DNA from: Alphaproteobacteria bacterium
GTDB taxonomy: Bacteria > Pseudomonadota > Alphaproteobacteria > Rickettsiales > UBA8987
Assembly (NCBI GenBank): GCA_023269645.1
Contig: JAHFPR010000119.1
Span: 1 to 5,890 of the forward strand
Length of the DNA: 5,890 nt
Direction: 5' to 3'
Shown: piece by piece, positions 1 to 4,303 of the stretch
How the letters are laid out: the number at the start of each line of letters is the position of its first letter
How positions within the stretch are numbered: position 1 is the stretch's first letter
Translations under genes and position numbers: made by a program
The notes under the pieces: model-generated
Told to the model about the DNA's origin: nothing
Database searches by the model: none
The model's input: only the letters and a program-made list of their open reading frames with translations

Positions 1-105
1 GCGGAAGCTGGAATCCAGCGCAAGCCGCGTCTGCGGCGAAATAACTACGGTCTTTCAGCGGCGTAGACACGCCGCTACTGGATTCCAGCCTTCGCTGGAA
101 TGACA
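1..105. repeat. Hairpin-rich intergenic repeat element
   Basis: An outer inverted repeat is formed by gctggaatccag (7-18) and ctggattccagc (78-89). Two smaller perfect hairpins lie inside it: gccgc/gcggc (24-28/33-37, loop gtct) and agcggcgt/acgccgct (57-64/69-76, loop agac). The right edge, ttcgctggaatgaca (91-105), recurs in reverse orientation at 2856-2870 after purK, so this is a dispersed element and not a gene-specific structure. It may continue past the left window edge. No transposase or reading frame is associated with it. It could also act as a transcription barrier before ubiX, but there is no convincing U-tract. Confidence 0.8.
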
Positions 106-108
106 GCA

Positions 109-132
109 TATCTATCTTTATATCTATCTTTA
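109..132. repeat. Two-copy 12-bp tandem repeat
   Basis: The unit tatctatcttta occurs twice head to tail (109-120 and 121-132), directly after the hairpin repeat element. It is a simple perfect duplication in the DNA leading to ubiX. The rest of this stretch up to the ubiX ribosome site shows only a weak -10-like TATAAG (186-191) with no matching -35, so I do not call a promoter there. Confidence 0.8.
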
Positions 133-214
133 GGGGACAATGCCCTCCGCATCAGTTTTTCCGTGCAACCCACTCGAAAACCGTGTATAAGTTCCTCCCC
201 TCCCTGAGGAAAAA

Positions 215-814
215 ATGATGGCGGAAAAGCAGCGGAAACAGCGGTTGGTGGTTGGCATCAGCGGCGCATCGGGCGCGATTTACGGCATCAGGCTGCTCGA
301 AGTCCTGCAGGAAACTCCCATCGAAACGCACCTTGTCATCAGCAAGGCGGCGCAGATCACCATCGCGCAGGAAACGGATTACAGCCTGAAAGACGTGCAG
401 AAACTGGCGGATCGCCATTATCCGCATGGCGACATCGCCGCGCCTGTTTCCAGTGGCTCGTTCCTGACGATGGGGATGATCATTGCGCCGTGCTCGGTGA
501 GCAGCCTTGCGGCCATCGCCACCGGCATTTCCGGAAACCTGCTTACCCGCGCGGCGGATGTGATGCTGAAAGAACGCCGCCGCCTGGTGCTGATGGTGCG
601 CGAAACGCCGCTGCATACCGTGCATCTGCGGCATCTGGTGACGCTTTCGGAGATGGGGGCGATCATCGCACCGCCCGTTCCCGCGTTCTATAACGCGCCC
701 CGGAACATCGAGGAGTTGGTGACGCATACGGTCGGGCGTGTGCTCGATCTCTTTGATATTGATACAAAAAAACTGCGGCGGTGGGAAGGCAGCACGAAAA
801 ATGCGGCGACGTAG
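215..814 (+). CDS. ubiX: Flavin prenyltransferase UbiX
   Basis: UbiX joins a dimethylallyl group to reduced FMN, making the prenylated flavin cofactor used by the UbiD decarboxylase in ubiquinone synthesis. It is cytosolic and normally dodecameric. The 199-residue product matches the family length of about 190-200. Visible motifs are the N-terminal flavin-binding loop GISGASGAIYG (14-24), SSGSF (79-83), the segment MIIAPCSVSSLAAIATG (88-104), and the C-terminal part of the active site with K119, R129-E130, Y159 and R175. These five residues keep the spacing of the conserved catalytic residues of characterised UbiX proteins, as I recall them. The site gagga (206-210) precedes two adjacent ATGs at 215 and 218; the second has the better spacing, so the true protein may be one residue shorter. 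The gene stands apart from ubiD within this window. The next gene starts about 100 bp downstream. Confidence 0.96.
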   Translation: MMAEKQRKQRLVVGISGASGAIYGIRLLEVLQETPIETHLVISKAAQITIAQETDYSLKDVQKLADRHYPHGDIAAPVSSGSFLTMGMIIAPCSVSSLAAIATGISGNLLTRAADVMLKERRRLVLMVRETPLHTVHLRHLVTLSEMGAIIAPPVPAFYNAPRNIEELVTHTVGRVLDLFDIDTKKLRRWEGSTKNAAT

Positions 815-845
815 CATTTTAGGAGTAGGAAGCAGGCGAATTTTA

Positions 846-854
846 TGTTACAAT
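846..854 (+). promoter_or_regulatory. Possible extended -10 promoter for DUF465-purE-purK
   Basis: TG-T-TACAAT (846-854) fits an extended -10 hexamer (TGn followed by a near-TATAAT). No good -35 lies at the usual distance, which an extended -10 can tolerate. Transcription would start near 861, giving a leader of about 56 nt before the ATG at 917. The position, in the only gap between ubiX and the purine genes, suits a promoter. This is a motif match only. Confidence 0.35.
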
Positions 855-916
855 ACTGCTCTTTTTTGGGTAATAAAGCAAGGTTTTACAGGTTTCTAGC
901 ACACAGGTTGAGCGCA

Positions 917-1111
917 ATGGAAGAAGAAGAACGGAAACTGATGCAGAACATCACGGCACTGGAAGACGAGCACCGCGCACTGGACGCGCTCCTCGCCAGG
1001 GAAAAGGGGGTGGATCAATTGCACCTCCAGCGGCTGAAAAAGCGCAAATTGTGGCTGAAGGACGAAATCTGTCGGTTGCATGGGATGATGCATCCGGATA
1101 TTATCGCATGA
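917..1111 (+). CDS. DUF465 (YdcH-type) small coiled-coil protein
   Basis: This encodes a 64-residue, highly charged, helical protein of the DUF465/YdcH family, whose molecular role is not established. The family signature is clear: ALEDEHRALD near residues 15-24, then the basic-hydrophobic block LQRLKKRKLWLKDEI in the second half, compatible with an antiparallel helical hairpin or coiled coil. I prefer the ATG at 917. The reading frame extends upstream to an ATG at 845, but the extra 24 residues are not family-like and that codon has only a distant purine stretch (821-830) ahead of it. The ribosome site for 917 is weak (agg/gag within 905-912). Genes of this family are often found beside purE in alphaproteobacteria, which supports both the call and the lineage. 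It is probably co-transcribed with purE, 52 bp downstream. Confidence 0.85.
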   Translation: MEEEERKLMQNITALEDEHRALDALLAREKGVDQLHLQRLKKRKLWLKDEICRLHGMMHPDIIA

Positions 1112-1163
1112 TATAACATCTGCCATACTTCCCCTTTTCAACCCCTTCATGTAATATCTTCCA

Positions 1164-1661
1164 ATGGCAAACAAGAAACCTGTGGTGAAGCCGCGTGTCG
1201 GCGTGGTGATGGGCAGCCAGTCGGATATGGAAACCATGCACCATGCGGCGGAGCTTCTGGAGAAGCTGCACATCCCGCACGAGGTGAAAATCGTTTCCGC
1301 GCACCGCACCCCGAAGCGCCTCTACCAATATGCCGAAGATGCACAATCGCGCGGGCTGAAGGTGATCATTGCGGGCGCGGGCGGTGCTGCACATCTGCCG
1401 GGGATGCTTGCCTCGCTCACCATGCTGCCGGTGCTTGGTGTGCCGGTTGAAAGCAAAACGCTGAAGGGGCTGGATAGCCTCCTTTCCATCGTGCAGATGC
1501 CGGGCGGCATTCCGGTGGGAACGCTCGCCATCGGCAAGGCGGGTGCGAAGAACGCGGCACTGCTTGCGGCCTCGATTCTGGCACTTTCCGATGTAGCACT
1601 GGCGAAGAAACTGGCCGCATGGCGCGCGGCGCAAACAGATGACGTGGCGGAAATGCCTTAA
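1164..1661 (+). CDS. purE: N5-carboxyaminoimidazole ribonucleotide mutase PurE (class I)
   Basis: PurE moves the carboxylate of N5-CAIR to carbon 4, giving CAIR in de novo purine synthesis, using the product of PurK. The protein has 165 residues, close to the usual 160-170. Visible motifs in order are the phosphate-binding GSQSD (17-21), the catalytic-loop SAHRTP (45-50, with the active-site His at 47), GAGGAAHLPGM (71-81), and QMPGGIPVGTLAIG (111-124). The adjacent purK and the SAHRTP motif fit the class I mutase rather than the class II AIR carboxylase. The ATG at 1164 is the only sensible start ahead of the conserved core. No Shine-Dalgarno sequence precedes it; the 52-bp gap after the DUF465 gene is pyrimidine-rich. 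A TAATAT sequence (1152-1157) sits 7 bp before the ATG, so a leaderless start is conceivable but unproven. Confidence 0.97.
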   Translation: MANKKPVVKPRVGVVMGSQSDMETMHHAAELLEKLHIPHEVKIVSAHRTPKRLYQYAEDAQSRGLKVIIAGAGGAAHLPGMLASLTMLPVLGVPVESKTLKGLDSLLSIVQMPGGIPVGTLAIGKAGAKNAALLAASILALSDVALAKKLAAWRAAQTDDVAEMP

Positions 1662-1665
1662 AAAG

Positions 1666-1772
1666 AGGGTGTAAGGGGTTAAGGGTGTAAGTGATTGCCC
1701 CTTCCCTTAAACCCTTCCACTAAACCCTTCCACCCTTACATCCTTCCACCCTTCCACCCTTCCACCCTTAAC
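1666..1772. repeat. Foldback octamer array between purE and purK
   Basis: The gap is built almost wholly from 8-bp units. The left arm has AGGGTGTA (1666), AGGGGTTA (1674), AGGGTGTA (1682) and AGTGATTG (1690). The right arm is in the opposite sense, with CCCTTAAA (1704), CCCTTCCA (1712), then after a 5-bp interruption CCCTTCCA (1725), CCCTTACA (1733), TCCTTCCA (1741), CCCTTCCA (1749, 1757) and CCCTTAAC (1765). The arms are partly complementary: 1666-1691 against 1727-1752 pair at about 21 of 26 positions. The array ends 5 bp before the purK ATG. It sits inside a two-gene pathway unit, so it would be transcribed and could fold in the mRNA. Unit number may vary between strains. Confidence 0.85.
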
Positions 1773-1777
1773 TCATT

Positions 1778-2848
1778 ATGACCAGAATCATTCCACCGGG
1801 CGGCATCATCGGCATTATCGGCAGCGGGCAACTGGGGCGGATGACCGCGCTTGCAGCAGCCACCGCGGGCTACCGCACACACATTTTCAGCCCGCATCCG
1901 GAAAGCCCGGCGGCGCAGGTTTCCAACCACATCACCGTGGCGGAATATACGGATAAGCAGGCACTCCAGCGTTTTGCCGAGGCGGTGGACGTGGTGACCT
2001 TCGAGTTCGAGAATATTCCCGACAGCTCCGTGCATTTCCTGGAGAAATTCACGCTGGTGCGCCCCGGCTGGAAGGTACTGCACATCGCGCAGAACCGCCT
2101 GCGGGAAAAAGGTTTTTGCAAGGAAATCGGTGGGCCGGTGACGCAGTTCGCGCCGGTGCGGGATGAGGCTTCGCTGCGGGAAGGTTTCAGGAATATCGGG
2201 CGGAAAAAGCTGGTGCTGAAAACCGCCGAGATGGGCTATGACGGCAAAGGCCAGGCTATTGTGGAAAGCGAGGCGGCGGCACTGGAGGCATGGGAAAAAT
2301 TCGGGCGCGCGGAGTGCATTCTGGAAGAATTCGTGCCGTTCGTGAAGGAGATTTCCGTTATCGTGGCGCGCGGGATGGACGGCAAAACGGAAATCTTCCC
2401 CATCGGCGAAAATACTCATGTGCACGGTGTGCTGGATACCAGCATCGTCCCGGCCAGCATCGCGCCCGCCACGGAGCGGAAGGCGAAAGAGGTCGCGCTG
2501 AAAATGGCGGAGGAACTGCACATCGTCGGGCTGCTGGCGGTGGAGTTTTTCGTGCTGGCGGATGGCGGGGTGATGTTCAACGAAATCGCGCCGCGCCCGC
2601 ATAATTCCGGCCACTGGACAATGGATGGCTGCGTCACCAGCCAGTTTGAGCAATTCGTGCGCGCGGTGTGCGGCCTGCCGCTGGGCAGCGTTGCGCGGAA
2701 GGCGAACATCCGCATGAAGAACCTGCTGGGTAGCGACGTGGAGCACTGGCGGGAAATCCTGAACGATCCAAACGCCAAACTGCATCTTTACGGCAAACGC
2801 GAAGCCCGCGCAGGCCGGAAGATGGGTCACGTGAATTACGTGGAATAG
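1778..2848 (+). CDS. purK: 5-(carboxyamino)imidazole ribonucleotide synthase PurK
   Basis: PurK is an ATP-grasp enzyme that uses ATP and bicarbonate to convert AIR to N5-CAIR, which PurE then rearranges. The 356-residue length is normal. Visible are the N-terminal GSGQLGRM (15-22), TFEFENIP (74-81), the ATP-grasp loop KTAEMGYDGKGQ (148-159), EEFVPFVKEISV (183-194), the metal/ATP-binding NEIAPRPHNSGHWT (268-281) with a further acidic E256 in AVEFF, and the C-terminal YGKREARAGRKMGHVN (338-353). One oddity is the loop reading KTAE-MG where relatives commonly have basic residues (for example KTRR-x-G). The start at 1778 is fixed by the conserved N-terminus. No Shine-Dalgarno sequence is visible, and the ATG follows a foldback repeat array by 5 bp. 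The gene should be co-transcribed with purE. A hairpin repeat begins 8 bp after the stop. Confidence 0.97.
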   Translation: MTRIIPPGGIIGIIGSGQLGRMTALAAATAGYRTHIFSPHPESPAAQVSNHITVAEYTDKQALQRFAEAVDVVTFEFENIPDSSVHFLEKFTLVRPGWKVLHIAQNRLREKGFCKEIGGPVTQFAPVRDEASLREGFRNIGRKKLVLKTAEMGYDGKGQAIVESEAAALEAWEKFGRAECILEEFVPFVKEISVIVARGMDGKTEIFPIGENTHVHGVLDTSIVPASIAPATERKAKEVALKMAEELHIVGLLAVEFFVLADGGVMFNEIAPRPHNSGHWTMDGCVTSQFEQFVRAVCGLPLGSVARKANIRMKNLLGSDVEHWREILNDPNAKLHLYGKREARAGRKMGHVNYVE

Positions 2849-2855
2849 GGAATAC

Positions 2856-2978
2856 TGTCATTCCAGCGAAAGCTGCCCCCCTTTTTTTGCTTAAAAGAGA
2901 ACATTCTATGTCGCGGACGCTCCGCGCTGGCTTCCAGCTGGAGTTTACCCCTGCGAAGGCGGGGGCTGGAATGACGGG
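2856..2978. repeat. Hairpin repeat element downstream of purK
   Basis: The ends are inverted: gtcattccagc (2857-2867) and gctggaatgac (2965-2975). The left 15 bp, tgtcattccagcgaa (2856-2870), are the exact reverse complement of 91-105 in the element before ubiX. Inside is a perfect 6-bp hairpin cgcgga/tccgcg (2912-2917/2921-2926) and a run of six C followed by seven T (2876-2888). Read on the minus strand, the right part translates to a VIPAPAFAGV-type peptide, a common sign of such dispersed elements being mistaken for coding sequence. It may also help to end purK transcription. Confidence 0.75.
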
Positions 2979-3044
2979 TGCTCTCATCATGTTTGGGGAA
3001 AATGCCAGAAGAGAAAATTGCCAGAGGGCAGAGGGGGAAATTTG

Positions 3045-3106
3045 AAAACATCCTGGTCAAGAAAGCGGAACCCTGGGGGTTCGGCAATTCTCGATCAGGA
3101 TGTTTT
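3045..3106. terminator. Terminator-like inverted repeat, possibly bidirectional
   Basis: The 11-bp perfect arms aaaacatcctg (3045-3055) and caggatgtttt (3096-3106) extend inward to about 14 pairs with one G-U. A nested hairpin gaaccc/gggttc (3068-3073/3077-3082) fills part of the loop. The arms carry A-runs on the outside, so a transcript from either strand would end the stem in U residues, as in bidirectional terminators. It lies 13 bp beyond the stop of the minus-strand microprotein, the right place to end that transcript. The roughly 37-nt loop is long for a classical intrinsic terminator, so it might instead be part of a repeat. Confidence 0.45.
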
Positions 3107-3118
3107 TGGTCGGCGTGG

Positions 3119-3280
3119 TCAGTTGCCTTTGAGTGCAAGTGCAAGCGCGATGATTGCGATGACACCCACAACAAATATTATTACCAGCCACTTGTCGGAT
3201 CCTTCTTCCGGGGGTGGGTTGTAATCGCTGGGAGTTCGGTCAATGATTTTCTTGATTGTTTTTACAATAAAATAACTCAT
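3119..3280 (-). CDS. Predicted single-pass membrane microprotein (53 aa), unknown function
   Basis: I do not recognise a family. The frame starts at ATG (plus-strand cat, 3278-3280) and ends at TGA (3119-3121). Residues 1-14 begin MSYFIVKTIKKIID, basic and amphipathic. Residues 15-30 are polar and proline/acid-rich (SDYNPPPEEGSDK at 18-30). Residues 31-50 form one uninterrupted hydrophobic segment starting WLVIIFVVGVIAII, followed by KGN and the stop. This polar-linker-then-helix order is coherent for a tail-anchored or single-span inner-membrane protein. A good extended -10 promoter lies upstream on the same strand and a terminator-like inverted repeat downstream. Against it, the ribosome site is poor and codon use is less GC-rich than in the neighbours. 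It is transcribed opposite to all other genes here. Confidence 0.6.
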   Translation of the reverse strand: MSYFIVKTIKKIIDRTPSDYNPPPEEGSDKWLVIIFVVGVIAIIALALALKGN

Positions 3281-3296
3281 GACACATATATTTCTC

Positions 3297-3336
3297 AGGC
3301 AAATGGTTGCCTGTTGGGAGAGCTATTGGAAAGCTC
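3297..3336 (-). other. Two hairpins in the leader of the microprotein gene
   Basis: On the minus strand the predicted leader (about 3386 to 3281) contains two small inverted repeats. The first is gagct/agctc (3320-3324/3332-3336, 7-nt loop). The second is aggcaa/ttgcct (3297-3302/3307-3312, 4-nt loop), ending 16 nt before the ATG. The second could influence ribosome access. There is no strong Shine-Dalgarno sequence between it and the start. Stems of this size also arise by chance. Confidence 0.35.
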
Positions 3337-3392
3337 AGGGGGTTGTGAAGCGAAGCGCGTCAAAAGATCAAAGGGATCAAAAATGAGCTTGT

Positions 3393-3420
3393 ATTCTACC
3401 ATAAATCCAGAAAAGAGCAA
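3393..3420 (-). promoter_or_regulatory. Promoter for the minus-strand microprotein
   Basis: Read on the minus strand, a TTGCTC (3415-3420) is followed after 16 bp by TAGAAT (3393-3398). The bases directly before the hexamer are TGG, giving an extended -10 (TG-G-TAGAAT). Transcription would begin near 3386, about 105 nt before the ATG of the microprotein. The -10 is good and the -35 only partial. Confidence 0.5.
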
Positions 3421-3458
3421 GTATTTTTTCTAAAAAGGCGAGGTTTCTGCTTTAACGT

Positions 3459-3540
3459 GTCACCCCGGCGTATGCCGGGGTCCGGATGCCGTCATGCGAC
3501 GGCATGACAGGGCTGGATTCCCGCCTGCGCGGGAATGACG
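3459..3540. repeat. Triple-hairpin dispersed repeat (dRS3-like)
   Basis: Three perfect stem-loops stand side by side: ccccggc/gccgggg (3463-3469/3474-3480), atgccgtc/gacggcat (3486-3493/3498-3505) and attcccgc/gcgggaat (3517-3524/3529-3536), each with a 4-nt loop. The outer gtca (3459-3462) and tgac (3536-3539) are complementary. The last hairpin fits the pattern ATTCCC-N8-GGGAAT known from neisserial dRS3 repeats and seen widely in Proteobacteria. On the minus strand it reads VIPAQAGIQ, the usual false-protein signature. It separates the microprotein promoter from the mraZ promoter and could insulate the two. Confidence 0.85.
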
Positions 3541-3585
3541 GCTACAGCCACTTTCCCCGCGCCCTGCAAAATAATTGCATTTTTT

Positions 3586-3697
3586 CCCATTTTGTTCTTG
3601 ACGTATCCCATGATTTCCCATATCTTCCCATTAAGAGCCCATGCTTTCCCATATGATAAAGCATCTCTCCCAAAGCGCATATGGTATCTCTCTCCCA
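3586..3697 (-). promoter_or_regulatory. Phased ATGGG boxes: predicted MraZ operator
   Basis: CCCA (TGGG on the minus strand) begins at 3586, 3607, 3617, 3627, 3638, 3648, 3669 and 3694. The intervals are 21, 10, 10, 11, 10, 21 and 25 bp, so the first seven lie on about one face of the helix. The central five read ATGGG on the minus strand, with 5 to 6 bp between boxes. In Escherichia coli, MraZ binds TGGGN repeats separated by 5 bp at its own promoter, and mraZ is the next gene here (start 3836). The 3607 and 3617 boxes lie between the -35 and -10, and the 3627 box abuts the -10, so binding should block RNA polymerase. Confidence 0.82.
3598..3626 (+). promoter_or_regulatory. Sigma-70-type promoter of the mraZ/dcw cluster
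   Basis: TTGACG (3598-3603) and TATCTT (3621-3626) are separated by 17 bp. The -35 matches the consensus at five of six positions and the -10 at four of six. The start point is expected near 3633, leaving an untranslated leader of about 200 nt before mraZ. The promoter is interleaved with TGGG boxes, which itself argues that it is real. Confidence 0.65.
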
Positions 3698-3715
3698 AGT
3701 TTGCATGGGCTCTTA
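3632..3715 (+). other. 13-bp perfect inverted repeat at the 5' end of the mraZ leader
   Basis: taagagcccatgc (3632-3644) and gcatgggctctta (3703-3715) are perfect complements. A second inner pair, ccatatg/catatgg (3649-3655/3678-3684), extends the structure. Because the predicted transcription start is about 3633, the mRNA would begin inside the base of this stem. Several of the ATGGG boxes lie within its left arm and loop, so part of the symmetry may reflect protein binding and not RNA folding. Confidence 0.6.
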
Positions 3716-3723
3716 CCCTCTCA

Positions 3724-3822
3724 AAAAGGGTGCAAGGATTTAAGAGTGTAAGGATGTAAGGGAAAAAATTGTGTCCTGTTTTCCTTGCCCCCTTAAACCC
3801 TTAAATCCTTACACCCTTTTCC
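3724..3822. repeat. Foldback octamer array upstream of mraZ
   Basis: The left arm has 8-bp units AAGGGTGC (3726), AAGGATTT (3734), AAGAGTGT (3742), AAGGATGT (3750) and AAGGGAAA (3758). After a short centre the right arm has CCTTGCCC (3783), CCTTAAAC (3791), CCTTAAAT (3799), CCTTACAC (3807) and CCTTTTCC (3815). Positions 3724-3753 pair with 3791-3820 at 27 of 30 positions, so the RNA would form a long hairpin ending 15 nt before the mraZ ATG. Units resemble those before purK. The structure lacks a following U-run and lies upstream of the gene, so it is not an ordinary terminator. Confidence 0.88.
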
Positions 3823-3835
3823 TAAAAGACCGTGC

Positions 3836-4303
3836 ATGGCGCTATTCCTTTCCACATATGTCAACAAAATTGACAAAAAGGGGCGCATTTCCATCCCCGC
3901 GCCGTTCCGTTCTACGCTCACCAGCCAGAATTTCAACGGCATCGTCGCGTACCCCTCCTTTGTGTATGAATGTATCGAGGCGTGCGGCATGGATCGCATC
4001 GAGCGGCTGAGCGAAAGCATTGATAATCTTGATCCTTTCTCCACCGAGCGGGATGCGTTCGCCACCAGCATCCTCGGCGGATGTGTGCAGCTTGCGTTCG
4101 ATGGCGAAGGGCGTATCGGCTTGCCGGAATCGCTGATCGACGTGGCGAAGCTGACGGAAAAAGCCGTGTTCGTGGGAAAAGGCCAGACGTTTGAAATCTG
4201 GGATCCAGTGAAATTTGAGGTTTACGCGGAGCAGGCGCGTGAGCTTGCGAAGAAAAACCGTGGGGCGCTCAGTTTGCGTCCGAAGCAGGAGAATGGGAAA
4301 TGA
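3836..4303 (+). CDS. mraZ: Transcriptional regulator MraZ
   Basis: MraZ is the DNA-binding regulator encoded first in most dcw clusters; it forms ring-like oligomers and represses its own operon in Escherichia coli. The 155-residue product contains two SpoVT/AbrB-like repeats, each with the D-x-x-G-R-x-x-x-P signature: D13..GR..P21 (NKIDKKGRISIP) and D89..GR..P97 (FDGEGRIGLP), the second followed by VFVGKGQTFEIWDP (111-124). The ATG at 3836 puts the first signature at the normal distance from the N-terminus (MALFLSTYVN). No Shine-Dalgarno sequence is clear; a long hairpin array ends 13 bp before it. The stop overlaps the rsmH start (ATGA, 4300-4303), indicating translational coupling. A run of phased ATGGG boxes on its promoter predicts autoregulation. 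Confidence 0.97.
   Translation: MALFLSTYVNKIDKKGRISIPAPFRSTLTSQNFNGIVAYPSFVYECIEACGMDRIERLSESIDNLDPFSTERDAFATSILGGCVQLAFDGEGRIGLPESLIDVAKLTEKAVFVGKGQTFEIWDPVKFEVYAEQARELAKKNRGALSLRPKQENGK

Larger units (their letters stand above)
2849..3835. other. Large intergenic region between purK and mraZ (overview)
   Basis: No large gene is supported in these 987 bp. In order they contain a hairpin repeat (2856-2978), about 65 bp in which I see nothing (2979-3044), a terminator-like inverted repeat (3045-3106), a small minus-strand membrane-protein gene (3119-3280) with leader and promoter (3281-3420), a short stretch with nothing visible (3421-3458), a triple-hairpin repeat (3459-3540), and the mraZ control region with promoter, phased ATGGG boxes and two large hairpins (3586-3822). 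The base composition of the middle part is visibly more AT-rich than the flanking genes. Confidence 0.8.

Noticed and set aside
186..191. TATAAG as a -10 element for ubiX
   Set aside because: No usable -35 sits 16-18 bp upstream and no TGn extension is present, so the match is too weak to list.
845..916. Upstream ATG giving an 88-residue form of the DUF465 protein
   Set aside because: The additional 24 residues are not family-like, the purine stretch is too far from this ATG, and the candidate -10 hexamer overlaps this segment.
1736..2830. Minus-strand frame of 364 codons opposite purK
   Set aside because: It is the antisense shadow of a GC-rich gene. The plus strand carries complete PurK motifs, while this frame is rich in His, Arg and Gln with no domain.
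2634..2990. Minus-strand frame with VIPAPAFAGV
   Set aside because: It is made of the repeat after purK plus the antisense strand of purK.
2978..3433. Plus-strand open frame of 151 codons in the purK-mraZ gap
   Set aside because: It starts inside the edge of a repeat element, has no ribosome site, an irregular Cys/Trp/Lys-rich composition and no recognisable domain. It also runs antisense through the better-supported microprotein and its promoter.
3565..3585. tgcaa/ttgca stem followed by six T as a terminator
   Set aside because: The stem is only 5 bp and AT-rich, and no plus-strand gene ends nearby.
3492..3698. Minus-strand frame of 68 codons containing VIPAQAGIQ
   Set aside because: The peptide is the translation of the dispersed hairpin repeat, and the rest reads through the ATGGG operator boxes.
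3641..3751. Short upstream frame of 36 codons in the mraZ leader
   Set aside because: It has no ribosome site and runs through hairpin arms and octamer repeats. An upstream control peptide cannot be excluded but nothing supports it.
3459..3822. CRISPR array or riboswitch in the mraZ upstream region
   Set aside because: The repeats are 7-10 bp units or isolated hairpins without unique spacers of constant length, and no known riboswitch core was recognised.
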